Shown piece after piece: positions 1-13,200 of a DNA stretch of 64,000 nt. The notes under the pieces were generated by a model that saw only the letters and a program-made list of their open reading frames with translations, ran no database searches and was not told the origin of the DNA. Location of the stretch: contig OX336344.1 of the NCBI GenBank assembly GCA_946902875.1, forward strand, positions 18,497,791 to 18,561,790, in the 5' to 3' direction. The first letter of the stretch is position 1. Each line of letters begins with the position of its first letter. This DNA comes from Nematopogon swammerdamellus. Its lineage: Eukaryota; Arthropoda; Insecta; Lepidoptera; Adelidae. The translations under genes were made by a program, and so were the position numbers.

Positions 1-14
1 CTTGGATTTTTGAG

Positions 15-120
15 CCGACGACGCCCAAAAGCATTCGCATTAGAACGGGGGCTTCGAAAGCCGTGCCGGCTTGACAGATGCCTTTTACGCTTCTCTTGAA
101 AGATCCTAATATCCGAGGGC
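15..120 (-). mobile_element. LINE 3-prime end fragment (degraded)
   Basis: This is a degraded copy of the repeat that is better preserved at 20640-20815, 43105-43322 and 49725-49985. It shares the CGACGCCCA...ATTCG and GACAG.TGCC pattern, in minus orientation. Confidence 0.5.
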
Positions 121-149
121 TTGATGCGAGCCTAAACATGAAGCATGCG

Positions 150-430
150 CGGGAAATTTAGAGTGGCCACTCGCTAGTCCCGACTCGATTAACACCCTCC
201 TCTACTGCCGATGGGCCCGGACATGTTCGGTGAAGCCATCGCAAGCTTAGTTCCACACCATCCTTTCGTACACCGAAGCAAACACATCGGGAGGAAGTAA
301 AACTTTTAAGAGAATGTATTTCATAAACCGTTCTTACAGCGATCACATCAGATGGCACCACGCGAGCTCGCATCACACCTTTGGACTTACTGACTCGCAC
401 GCAGCGGATCTGCTCAGCCACAGATGTCGC
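150..430. mobile_element. LINE-derived repeat shared with 19125 and 44005
   Basis: The stretch with GAGTGGCCACTCGCTAGTCCCG and GATGGGCCCGGACATGTTCGG is an inverted copy of the sequences near 19150 and 43980-44060. It holds no intact coding region. Confidence 0.5.
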
Positions 431-639
431 CTGACCACGGTGCCTGGGGGCGTGCGAGTCCGTGGGTAGTCAGCTTAACAGTTCTATTTTCATAAAGTAC
501 CTACCTACATCATTTAAATACAATATTTTTTTTTTAATTAGGATTTAAATTTTGGAAACCCAATTTTTCACTCTAATTAAAGTAACATCATGTCGGACAA
601 TCAGTGGGAGGATTGGACGATTGTGTAGTGTAGCCATAA

Positions 640-990
640 CGTTACTTCAGTTAGTCAGTCATTGTATAAGCGCCCACAGCTGGACATACACTTCTATAAT
701 TTTTCTCCGGTCCTCAAGGCCTTCAGCGGTACGGAAACACTGCTTTCTGCCGACGTACTTAATGCCGTCGTCCCAACTGGCGGGGGGTTCTCCCAAACTC
801 CGTTTTCCTGTCCACGGCCGCCAGTATAGGACACGATTGCTCCAACGGTCGTCTCTTCTGCCGACGTGTGCAGTCCACTGCCATTTAGTTTGCCACTCGG
901 TGTTCAATATCAACTACTTAGGTGCGCCTGCAGATTTCCTCGTTACACACCATATCACTTAGCGTTATTCCCAGTTCAGGGTTCTTGCAA
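640..990 (-). mobile_element. RTE-like LINE, C-terminal reverse transcriptase remnant
   Basis: The minus-strand translation contains WQWTAHVGRRDDRWSNRVLY and WRPWTGKRSLGEPPASWDD, the characteristic C-terminal tail of RTE-type endonuclease/reverse transcriptase polyproteins. A related fragment sits at the other end of the window (63640-64000, plus strand). It is 5-prime truncated, with a stop codon just upstream in the same frame. Confidence 0.75.
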
Positions 991-1060
991 AACCAAAAAA
1001 ACTAAGAAAGTTATCTCGTAACTACACCTGGAAAACTAAAATTAACAAAATGGCACGTAC

Positions 1061-1225
1061 CTGGTTCTCAAGACGCAACATTTGCTGTCGATGCGAGGCC
1101 TCGCGCGCCTCCAGCAGGCGCTCCGACTGCAGCGCCGCCTGGCGGTAGCGCTCCACGTCATCGCGCCCGGTTGACGTCGACAGGTCCTGAGTGAACCGAC
1201 TCCGCGCCAGAGACAGCTCCGCCTC
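1061..1225 (-). CDS. Root: Rootletin exon 34, last visible (aa 2144-2198)
   Basis: Fifty-five codons, phase 0 to 0, followed by a strong donor GTACGTG, so at least one more exon follows. It encodes YRQAALQSERLLEAREASHR then MLRLENQ, the near-terminal rootletin segment. No in-phase terminal exon was recognised between 1060 and 1. Confidence 0.9.
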
Positions 1226-4200
1226 CTGCTCAACAGCACAATGTCATTGTGTCATTGACAGCATGAAAAGTGGTAGATCGTTTTTAAAATTTTCGAAGCA
1301 TTTACTGTGAAGTAGAATTTTAGGACCAATTAATGCTCCCACAACAATACCTGATGTCAGTTCATAACACCGGGTGAACTAGGTGCCATATCAGTGCTTC
1401 CCTTCATTTCATGTCAGTTACACTGAACTGGACGAAAACACGAACTATTTACATAGCCGTTTCGACCGACGTTTCATTCAGTGCGATGGTATCAACCCGG
1501 GCGGTATAAACCACGTAGTAAGGTAAGAAGGTGGCTATATCCTGTCGCCCTTTAGCACGGCATCTTGTGCTTATCCCTTAGTCCCTATTTATGACATGCA
1601 CGGGGAGAGATGCAGTGGGGCTAAAGCATCGGTCCCATACGGTACACACACACAAGTGCCTATAATAACCTTATCAGCCAGCTCCTTCTCCATTCTCCTT
1701 ATCTTCATCCTCAGCTCCCGATTCTCCACCTCCAGCAGGCTCAGCTCTGTCGAGAAACCGACGTCCTTCGCGCTGCCCAAGTTCGAGTCCCTGTACGCCC
1801 TGTGCGTATCCTTCCCGGTCGAGTCCGGACCGGAGTCCACGTCCGAATAGTAGACAGACTTGTCGGTTCTGTCGTGACTCTTGCTGCGGAAGGACGAAGG
1901 TTTGGCCATACGCTTCTCGACCTCGAGCTTGCGGACTGTGTCTTGAAGCGCGTCCACCTTGGCCTTCAGTTCGGACTTCTCGCGCTGTACCGCGTGCAAT
2001 TCGCGCTCCACCTCGCTGTCCACGCTCTCCTTGCCGTCCCACGTGGTGAGTCGGAGCTGGGACTCGAGGCCAGACCTAAAAGACAACAGAGAGCACATCC
2101 CGAGTTATGGTGGGACTACTAACGGGCCACTGCATACTTAACAAGCAAATGTAGATAACTGGGATCACAGACAGTCCCCTCTACAGAGCTCGCTTGGAGG
2201 CGGAGGAGACACCGACACACATAGTCATGGAATGTAGACGTTCGGAGACATTCGCTCGGGGTTTTCAGCTGTGAAAAGGGTGACCCACAAGCGTAGAAGG
2301 ATCGCAAAGGGCTGCTACGTTTTGTGGAAGAACTCGGTTGGCTACAGTGAGCCCATAGGCAGGTTACTGAGCACAACTGCCTCGTGTCAAGTGCGTTAAT
2401 AGCCTCGGCAGCTCTCTCGACAACAACACCAACAACAATTACGCGACAAGCCGACCACTCCATGAGACAATAATGTCAAAATTGGGAATGAAGTGTTGTG
2501 GATATGTGAAGGGTGAATAGAAAAATTAATATCCTATCAAATAAGAGATCATGAGTATAGAGAGGGGGATAACGGCTGCTTTTCAACAGCACGTATATTG
2601 ATTTGCTGTTTTTATATCGCAGCTGTTTTAAAGTGCTGTATTGTTAGATTGCTGTTTTTGGTGCTGTTGTTGGAAGATGTGACAGATCGCTAGGAATAGA
2701 TAAATCTGGCAATGAAAAATCACTATGATACGCCTTTGGCTGCTTGCACAGTAGACGATAACGGTATATCAACAGTGACATTGCGACTACGGGACGGGAA
2801 CAGTGCGATAAAAATTTATGAAGTTCCATTACCGTGATGTTAAGGTCGAAAAGGTAACGCCTGGCGACTGAGAAAAAAAAGGCAGGCGACGTTTACTGCA
2901 TAAGCAGCCATTGCAGGCATTTTATCTGGTTTCTATTGACAGACTCAGTATCTGTTCTTTATGCTATTACTGATTTATTGGTAAAGTTTTTTCATTTTAG
3001 GAAGGCTTCCTACCTCGTACCCCTCGTGGGTACGAGGTAGGAAGTGGTGCGAGAGGCGACCGCGCGGAGCTCAGTAGAGAACGAACTCGGTGCCAGGTCG
3101 GTACACACGTTTCCGCGTCGCTCCGTCGAACCAAGTCGTTCCCTAGTGAGCTCCGCGCGGTCTCACACCACTTCCTACCTCATACCCCTCGTGCCTTCGT
3201 AAAACGAAAACACTCTAACAATAGATTTAAAATGTTTATAGCAGTAAAATTTCTTAAAGCGCCACTTTCATATTAATTATATACACAGCAACGATTAAAA
3301 AGCGTGAAAGCGAGCTACAAACCTCTGCACTTCAATATTCGCCAGCTGATTATTCAAACGATGAACCTGATCCTCCAGCGAGGAACTTTGTCGTTTATAT
3401 TCTGCCGCCGCTTGCTTTGCGCACTCCAACTTCTCCATAATCACTCTCTTTTCATTTTCGCAATTGGCCACAGATTTCTGCAGCTGTCTCAGCTTGTCCA
3501 GCGAGCCGTGTTCATTTAGCTTCGCTTCGGCGAGCTGGCGTTGTATTCTCGAGAGCTCGCAGCGAAGCTCGCTCTCTGCGGTCGCGGCTTTTTGGAGCGA
3601 GGCCGTCAGCTGCTCTATCGTGCATTTGAGAGAAGTGCAGCGATCTTCTAGCGACGCTACGGCGCAGGCGGACGCTTCGCAGCGTTCTTGAAGTTTCTGC
3701 GCAGAAATATTTTGGGTAATAATTTAAAGATAAGATGATCCGTGCCACGTCACAAGATGACCCAAATGTCATGTTGCAGCAGTGACCACTTGTAATAGTG
3801 TTATGTATTGGAGCCTCTGTGCACTCCACCTCGGTTCCCGCTACCTAAGTCAAAAATTTCCTCCATTTAACCATATTCAATAATCCTCAACTTGTCAGGG
3901 CGCGCGGGCTTTGACTTGCCATTTACCTGTTCACACAAGGACTAATGTCCTGCAAACGCAAAGTAGCAACTTAATGCGGTACTTGACTAAACAAAGTATC
4001 TGTTATTGGTAGCGGAATCACCTACAAACTCTGCGACCTTTGCAGATGTTTATGCCATGCCCCGCTTAAAGTTCACCTCAATTCCAAACATTTGCAAGAA
4101 TTGCAGAACGTTTTGACGTGTGTTAGCTTTAATATATTCCAGGTGTGAGAAGGCACCAGAACTTTGTCACACTCAAAGACGGTTCGATGTACGTTGGAGT

Positions 4201-7200
4201 CCAGGTGATATTACTCCAGCTCATTCATTCATAAAGTGGAGCACCCTTTTCGGTCACTTTCACACTCCATGCTTCCACTTCCATGCACAAGCAGGCTTAG
4301 TAGATAATATCTATACAATTTGTATTAGGTTATATGTGTGTTGGTACATAAAGCGAGGAGTCCCGCTCGCGCGCCTCCACGGCCGCGCGCTGCAGGTCTC
4401 CCTCGAGCTGTGCGCGGCGCACGTCGAGCCGCGCGGCGCGCGCCTCCGCCGCGCCCAGCGCCTCGCGCAGCGTGCACACCTCGCCCTCGCGCTCCGAAAC
4501 CAACACGCGCAGCTTCTCACTTTTGTCCTGCATCACAACTCACACAGTGATAACATTCAGGGACATCATGTAAAAGTGTCATATCCATCATACAATTTGT
4601 ATGGTAAAAATTTTAAAAATTATTCCGTAAATTTTACGCTGAAGGAAGACGAAGACTGAAGGAGGACTTTGAGTATCTTGGCGTTTAATTTTAATTGAGC
4701 AATTTATTTTCGTGGAACAACCTTACTTCGTTGGGTCTTAAGTATGGTCAGTCAAAGTGGTCATGAAAACAATTCGTGTTAGATAGATAGATAGATAGAT
4801 AGATAATTCTTTATTGCTCCAGTAAACATTAAACAGTAAAAATACATTAGAAAATTTACATAAGGTGCAAAGGCGGACTTATCCTTACAGAGATTTCTTA
4901 CAGTCAACCTTTCGTGTTTCGGTCTAGTTCAGTGCAGCCAGCACAATCGAAGAGACAAGCACTGGCTTGGCACCTAGTTCACCAAGGTGTGATGGACATA
5001 CATCACGGGTGTAGTAGATGATGGTTGATTCTTTCAGCAATGGCAAAGTCTTTAACGGTATGGCCACGAGTCACAGTGGTCGCAGGAAGCTAGAAATATC
5101 TCAGGGAACCTACCTCATACTGTCCCTTTTCATCAGAAACGGAGCTGAGAGATGCCTCCAGGTTGGTGATCTTGTCGCGCAGGTTGCTTATCTCAACGGT
5201 CTTAGTCTGCACCACATCATTCTGTATAATACAAAGTACAGATCAAAATTAACTTGGAATCTCTGACGCACTGAACATGAAAACTGTAGGAACAAGTGTT
5301 TCGAAATTTGAATTTAGTTTAAGTTCTTAGTAATCTTTGTTCCGTCTTGTGAGTTGTCAAAAAAATAACGAAAATGTAAAAATTGTGCTTGAACAATATA
5401 ATATTTTGAATTGCAAAGAAATCGTTTCAATTGATAATAATAGGAGGCCTGGCATGGCCCCCACATATTGGTGACCCCGATTAAAGAACAACATAAAGAA
5501 CAACGAAGAATGGAGGAGAATAACGATTCGATTCCCGACAACAACGCGATCGAAGGCACAAGCTTCGGAGTTGAGAAGGTCAGCGTGAAAATTCCACCTT
5601 TTTGGACTGAGAAGCCAGATATATGGTTTTCGCAAGTAGAAGCGCAGTTCACAATCAATAACATTATCTCAGAAAACACGAAATTCAACTATCTGATGGC
5701 TCAACTGGAACCGCGCATCGTTGAAAACATTTTCGATCTTGTTAGCAGCAGTGCGGCAAACCGCTACACCCTAGCTAAGCAAAGACTCCTATCAATTTAT
5801 AAGCGATCAGATGAACGACAGTTTCGTAAGCTGATCAGCGAGCTCGAACTGGGAGAGCTGAAACCCAGTCAGCTCCTTCGTAAAATGAGAAGTTTGGCTG
5901 GAAGCAACATCACAGAAAAATTGCTTAGAACATTGTGGCTAGACAAATTACCAAACAATATTTCAAACATACTGACAATTTCGTACGAAAATTTGGATAA
6001 GCTGGCTGAAATTGGTGACAGAATCTGTGACATTGGTAACAAACATGTCAACTCTGTCGACACGACAAATAAAACGTCAAGTCAACCGTCGTCATCAGCA
6101 ACAATGACATCAACAAACACCATGGATTATTTAGTGAAACAAATCGAAGAGCTGAAAACAGAAATTAAAGAAATGCGTCGTAGTCGTTCGTCATATAGTT
6201 CTCAATCTTCTTCGCGCAATCGTAGCAGATCAAAGTCAAGATTTAATAAAGATGGTAAATACTGTTACTACCACTTTCGTTTTGGAACGAAGTGCATTCC
6301 AGAAAAGTGTACTCTTCCCTGTAAATGGAAGCAGCAAAACCCAAACTCGAGCGGGCAGCAACAGTAGCGACCGCTAGTGCTGCCGAGTCTACTGAAAACG
6401 GTCGTCTATCTACAAATCACCGTTTAATTATGCGAGATAAGAACTCTGGAAATTATTTCCTCATTGACAGCGGAGCTGATGTTTCGATCATTCCCCCTAG
6501 TAAAAACTGTACACAAAAATCTACTAAATATAAATTATATGCTGCAAATAACACAGAAATACCTACGTACGGAACAACAATTTTAAACGTCGACCTTGGG
6601 TTAAGGAGGAAGTTTGAATGGCCTTTTATTATTGCTCAATGTTCAAGAGGTATAATTGGTGCAGATTTTCTTACAGAATTTAACCTGTTAATTGATTTGA
6701 AAAATAAACGATTAATTGATGGAACTACAAATTTGAATGTGGTTGCCCTAATAACTTCCGTGAGCGAAGCAAATTCGGTGAGTACAATAAAAAGTGATGC
6801 AGGAGTATATACCAACCTATTGACGAAGTATCCGAATTTGACTAAACCATTCATTACCCCAAATGAAACAAAACATGATTTTAAGCATCAAATTATAACT
6901 AAACCTGGACAACCTGTCTTTTGCAAACCACGTAGATTAACACCGGAGATGCTGAAAGTCGCAAAACAAGAATTTCAATTCATGCTTGATCATAATATTA
7001 TACGTCAATCAAAATCTCAGTGGTCTAGTCCACTTCACATGGTTAAGAAAGGAAATGGTTGGAGGACATGTGGAGACTACCGCAGGCTGAATGACCAGAC
7101 AGTACCAGACAGATATAGCATTCCTCGTATAGAAGATGTAGCAGAGATTCTGGAAAATAAAATCATTTTCTCAAAACTAGATCTTTTGTTAGCATATTAT

Positions 7201-10200
7201 CAAATCCCAGTAGCGGAAGAGGATAAAGCCAAAACAGCAATTACGACCCCATTTGGTCTTTATGAATATAATGTGACACCTTTTGGTCTTCGCAATGCAC
7301 CAACATCATTCATGAGATTCATACATCAAATACTTCGAGGACTGGATTTTTGTTTTGCTTATTTAGACGACATTTTAATTGCATCAACTTCACACGAACA
7401 ACACCTCGAACATCTGAACATTTTATTTGAACGTCTAAATAGCTACGGCTTGAAAATAAATGTCAGCAAATGCATTTTTGGCGTAGAAGAAATTTCATTT
7501 CTTGGTCATATAATTACTTATCAAGGCATGAAACCAGATACAAAGAAGGTAAATGCCATAATAAATTATGAAAAACCAAAAACTATTCAACAACTCAGAA
7601 ATTTTCTTGGCATGATAAACTTTTATAGAAAGTACCTAAAAAATGGAGCGCAAAATCAGATATTATTGAATGAGTATCTGAAAGGTGCAAAGAAAAAAGA
7701 CAAACGATCTGTATTATGGACAGAGGAAGCAGAAAAACAATTTGAGTTATGTAAAAATGAACTTGCTAAAGCAGCTACTCTTACGATTCCCAATTCAAAA
7801 TTTGAACTCGGACTTTTTGTTGACGCATCACAGTTCGCAATGGGTGCTGGAATACAACAAAAAGAAGGTAACCATTGGAAACCAATTGGTTTTTTCTCAA
7901 AAAAATTTAGCGAAGCGCAGAAAAAGTATTCTACATATGATCGTGAATTATTAGCAATATATCATGCAATTAAATATTTCAAATACCAACTTGAATGTAG
8001 AACATTTACAGTATACACAGATCACAAACCATTGACTTATGCATTTATTCAGAGCAATGAAAAAGCTACACCACGTCAGTTACGTCATCTACAATATATT
8101 TCTCAATTTACAACCGATATTAGATACATTCCAGGAAAAGAAAATATTGTCGCCGATAATTTATCGCGAATTGAAGAAGTCAATACAATCAATTATGAAG
8201 ATATTGCAAAAGAACAAGAAATGGACAGCGAATTAGACAGCTTTTTGAGTTCTGGATATTCGCTGCAATTCAAGAAATATCCATTGGCTTCAGGAAAAGA
8301 TTTATGGTGTGATATATCAACTAACAATATTCGACCATATATACCACAGACATATCGTTTCCTAATTTTTAAACATTACCATAATATGTCGCACCCAGGA
8401 ATTAAATCTACAGTAAAACTATTGTCATCAAAAATAATATGGAAAAATATGAATAAAGACGTAGCTCTGTGGGCGAAAACATGCATAAGTTGCCAGACAA
8501 GTAAAATTAGCAGGCATACTAAATCACCAATTCAACATTATCAAATAAGTGATGAAAGATTTTGGACAGTTCATATAGATATTGTAGGTCCACTTCCACT
8601 ATCCGAAGGATATTCTTATTGCTTAACATGTACTGATCGATTTACATGTTGGACAGAAATCATTCCTATTTATTCGATCACAGCTGAAAACATAGCAAGA
8701 GCATTTTTTACAAACTGGATATCAAGATTTGGATCTCCACATAAAATTGTAACGGACAGAGGTGGCCAATTTGATTCTGCACTATTTAGATCATTGGCAC
8801 AACTCTGTGGAAGCAAGTTAAGCCATACTACAGCATACAATTCAAAATGCAACGGTAAAATAGAACGATTTCATAGAACTATGAAAAATGCCATTCGAGC
8901 ACATTGTCATGAAAAATGGACTGAGGTAATTCCGACTATACTACTTGGCTTAAGATCTGTTCTGAAACCAGAAGCTAATGCATCAGTCGCCGAAATGGTG
9001 TACGGCAAGCCAATTCAGCTTCCTGGAGATTTCTTTGAAGAAACCAACCAAGGTGTTTCAGAGTCAGAGTTTGTTAATAGTCTAAGAAATAGAATGAATA
9101 ATCTGAAACCGGTCAACGTTCAACACAAAAATAGAACAACAACATTTGTAAATAAAGATCTTCAACATTCTTGGGAGGGAGGGTTCTTCAAAGGGAGAAG
9201 CTTACGAAACTTGGAAACGTCAGTCGCAAAAATATCACTCCTCAAAAAACTTTTTTGTTTTTGTGAATATACTACCTTAACCGATGAAAATATTGCGTAA
9301 GACTAAAGTGAAAGTGGCAAGAATACATTTCGTAATAGTTTGTGCCCTTTATTATTATTTATTTGCGTAATAACATAAAAACAATCCCAGTAACTACCCG
9401 CATAACTTTTTCGTGAGTGCGAGTGTACAATTTACTGTAAACAAACTTTGTTTACGTTCGGCAATGAACACCCAATCCAAAATGGCAAAATGCGGTGCGT
9501 GCGCATTAATTATGAAGGCAACAGGTATCGCATGTACATTATGCGAGGCGCAGTTTCACCAGCAATGCGTCAACTTGGCGAGGCCCACTCGCGCCGTCCG
9601 CGACGCCTGGGTTTGCCCAGACTGCGGCGCCACACGCCGGCGCGGAGGAGACAACACTAACACGCCGATCCGCGCTCACCGTGAGGTCCCCGCCTCAACA
9701 GCCGCCGCCTCCGAAACCGTCGCCGAGGCCCCCGCCTGTCTCCCCACCGCCGTGCGAGACCTAACGGATACCCCTAGCTCCGCATCGCACAGCTCTGCCG
9801 CAGCCGCCTCCGCCGCTAACGCCGCCGCCCCCGCCGGCACAATCGCTGTTCCTGGTGAGGTCCGGGGCACTGCAGATCCGCCGGTTTCGACTGAAGAGGT
9901 GACGAACTTCAGTGACGCCATGCGTGCAGCGCAGCGAGACATCGCGGAGTTCAGGACCGTGCTGAAGAACTGTCACATCGAACAGTTCAAGGAGAAGCTG
10001 GATCAGTTGGACGGGCGTCTCCACAGTCTCGTCGAGGAGCACAAGGTGGAAGTGGCGGTGCTAAAGGAGAAAGTGGCACACCTAAACCGCGAGCTAAACC
10101 TCAGGGACCAGGCAGATATACTCAACGACATCGAGATGTCCGGCATCACGGAGCACCCGGGCGAGAATCTGGCCCACATCGTCTCCGTCGTCGCCGTGAA

Positions 10201-13200
10201 GCTGGGCGTGAAGCTAGACGAGAGAGATATCGATTTCGTAAGCCGCGTTGGACCCCGCCGAGCCATCACCCCTGCGGCCGGGGGCGTCGTGCGCCCGCGC
10301 CAACTCGTCGTCCGACTCTGTCGTCGTGCAGTGAAGTACCAGCTGCTAAAGGCGGCGCGTGTACGACGGAACCTATGCACTAAGGACATCAACATAGACA
10401 TAGGAAATGACAAGAAGGTCAAACGAACTAGCGAAACTAATTTATCAATGAGGCCCACCTCACCGGAAGAAGTCATAAAAATTATTACCAGTCTCAAAAA
10501 TGGTTCTGCTCCAGCAGCGGGAGCACAAATGCGTCGATAAGCCTATATCGATCGATAAACATCTATTTGCTTCGTTTGACGAAGTAGAATAGAAGAAGAC
10601 GAATAGATGTTTATCGATCGATATAAGCTTATCGACGCATTTGTGCTCCCGCTGCAGGAATGGACAGAATAAGAGTAGAAACCCTTAAAGCCAACATCTT
10701 TACTTTAGCATGTCCTATAGCCCATCTATGCAACATGAGTCTACAGAATGGAATATTTCCGAATGTACTTAAACACTCCGTAGTAACGCCTATATTTAAA
10801 GCCGGTTGTAAGGAAGAATACGCGAATTACCGGCCTATTTCATTGCTAAGTGTTTTCTCTAAAATATTAGAGCGTATTGTGAAACAGAGACTTGTAGAAT
10901 TCCTCAATACAAATAGTTTCCTCTCTGATAACCAGTATGGATTTCGTCAAGGAGTATCGACAGAAGCTGCAGTACTCGGACTAACTAACTATGTGGTCGA
11001 AGCCCTTGATGGAGGAGACGTGTGCCTTGGTATCTTCCTAGATCTGGCGAAAGCCTTTGATACTGTATCCATAAGAATGCTGTTAGACAAACTGGAGGGG
11101 TATGGTGTCGTCGGAGTGAGTCACAAATGGTTCACCTCTTATTTATATCAAAGAACACAACGGGTCAGGATTGGAGACACAGTTAGTGATCCAATAGAAG
11201 TCGTCTATGGAGTACCACAAGGGAGCGTATTAAGTCCAATACTATTCCTACTCTACGTGAACGACCTTTGCGAAACCAAAATTAATAGCGGGAAACTTAT
11301 TGCATTCGCTGACGATACGGTCCTGTTGTTCAGAGCGAAAACTTGGGAACGACTGTTCAAAGAGGCAGAACGTGGACTAGCCCAAGTCTATACCTGGCTC
11401 AATAACAACCTGCTCACTTTGAACACGGGAAAAACTAAGTATATACCTTTCACGATCACAGCGGTCAAAAGACCATCGAACGACCACAAAATCACTGTGC
11501 ACAACTGCACTATGGCAACTCCACGTACTGCTGACAAGGCACCCACAGACCTGTGCACATGTGATACGCTACTGGATCGAGTAGAAAGCATTAAGTACCT
11601 CGGCATAATAATAGACTCACATTTGAAATGGAACCTGCACATAGCTTTAATTGCCAAACGCACAAAGAAACTTATTTATGTATTTAAAGAGTTGCGTGGG
11701 GTTTTGCAAGGACCGTCCCTAACCCAAATATATTTTGCACTGAGCCGTTCGCTCATACACTATTGCATACTCATACACTATACATATTGTCATGGGGTGG
11801 AGCAGCAATGGTCCACCTTATGCCATTAGTAAGGGCACAAAAATCTATAATACGTGTAATGCATAGGAAACAATATAGATACCCTTCGTTGCAATTGTTT
11901 AAAGAAACAGGCATATTAAACATTAGGCAATTATTCATATTTAGATCACTTACACAATTTCACACACAAAAAAAAACAAAAATAAAAAATACACACAATT
12001 TTGCCACAAGAGGTAAACACAAATACTATATGTGCCCTAAAACTAAAACTAAGTTTTCAAGCAGGTACTGGGAACATTTAGGCCCTAAATTATATAATGC
12101 CATAAGTGAGTCTCTAAAAACCATATCGATCCTTCCATTATTTAAGAAGAAATTAAAAAGTTGGCTAGTTACCATTGGTATAAAAGAATCAGAAGAAATG
12201 ATGAAAACAATGGTATAGAAAAAAAAAAGTTTTCTATAAGTTATAAGTATATAGTAAAAAAACACATAAATATAAACGTAGTTCATAAATAGATAGATAA
12301 TGCGAAATTTTTTATAGGTAGGTAAGTATTTAGACTAAATTGAATTGTTCAATCTTGTAATATTTAATATTTAAAATGTATCTATTAATGCGTATTCGTA
12401 AGCACTGCTGTCCACAGGACAGACCACTTTAGGTCTAGCGTGGACAGCAGGGTACACAGTACAATGTTCTTTTTTTTTCTTTTTCTCTATATGTAAATTT
12501 ACTAGTTTTTAGTACTGTTTCTTGTTTTTCAATTATGTATTTTTAAGAATAAACGATTTTTTGATTTGATTTGATTTGATTGATTTGATTCGTCGCATGT
12601 ATTTATCAGAGAAGATAGAATTCAACCAAAACTAAACCAACCATACACAGGACCATATCTGGTGCTAAAAAGGACTGAAAAATATTTTACATTGCACATT
12701 AAAGGTAAAGAGGTAAATGTGTCAATTGACAGGCTGAAACCAGCTTATGTATTGGCCGATCCGCAGCTTGAAGAAAGTTTTCCCTGTACTTCTCTCCAAG
12801 CCGGTTCTCAACAAGACTGTCCTTTTCCTATATCATTAGAAGATACACCTCCACCCAACAAACCAACTAAAGCTACACGATCAGGAAGAATCGTTCGTTT
12901 TCCTGTGAAGTATTTGTGAGTTACGACTTAGCAAGTAGTTGTAACTGGAGGGAAAAGTGTAGGAACAAGTGTTTCGAAATTTGAATTTAGTTTAAGTTCT
13001 TAGTAATCTTTGTTCCGTCTTGTGAGTTGTCAAAAAAATAACGAAAATGTAAAAATTGTGCTTGAACAATATAATATTTTGAATTGCAAAGAAATCGTTT
13101 CAATTGATAATAATAGGAGGCCTGGCATGGCCCCCACAAAAACAACTTCACCTTTTCAATTTGACTCTCGTCAGGCGCATTTGTGGAGCCAGGGCACACT

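Larger units (their letters stand above)
9171..12587 (+). mobile_element. CR1-like non-LTR retrotransposon nested in the Gypsy pol gene
   Basis: Inserted with an apparent 4-bp target duplication ATTC (9167-9170, 12588-12591). Excising it rejoins the Gypsy pol frame. It contains ORF1 with a PHD-like zinc finger, a reverse transcriptase frame with FADDT, a 3-prime stem-loop and a GATTT-type repeat tail ending at 12587. The endonuclease domain is missing, and the reverse transcriptase frame is further broken, so the copy is dead. Clade assignment to CR1-like rests on the PHD finger in ORF1 and the short-repeat tail. Confidence 0.85.
5285..13138 (+). mobile_element. Gypsy-type LTR retrotransposon, interrupted by nested insertions
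   Basis: Two 181-bp LTRs (5285-5465, 12958-13138; TG...CA ends) look identical by eye and are flanked by the 5-bp target duplication AAAAC (5280-5284, 13139-13143). Inside are gag, then pol in the order protease, reverse transcriptase, RNase H, integrase. This is the Gypsy order; no env-like frame is present. Pol is split at 9170 by a non-LTR element, so this copy cannot make full Pol. Identical LTRs imply recent insertion. The whole element lies antisense to rootletin in the intron between exons 29 and 30. Confidence 0.95.

Noticed and set aside
552..962. Plus-strand 136-codon frame as a gene
   Set aside because: It is antisense to a recognisable RTE-type LINE fragment.
4120..4659. Plus-strand 179-codon frame as a gene
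   Set aside because: It overlaps rootletin exon 31 in antisense and has no family resemblance. Its length comes from the GC-rich exon.
5285..13138. An endogenous retrovirus with envelope gene
   Set aside because: Only gag and pol are present. The space between pol and the 3-prime LTR is too short for an env, so it is a Gypsy-type retrotransposon.
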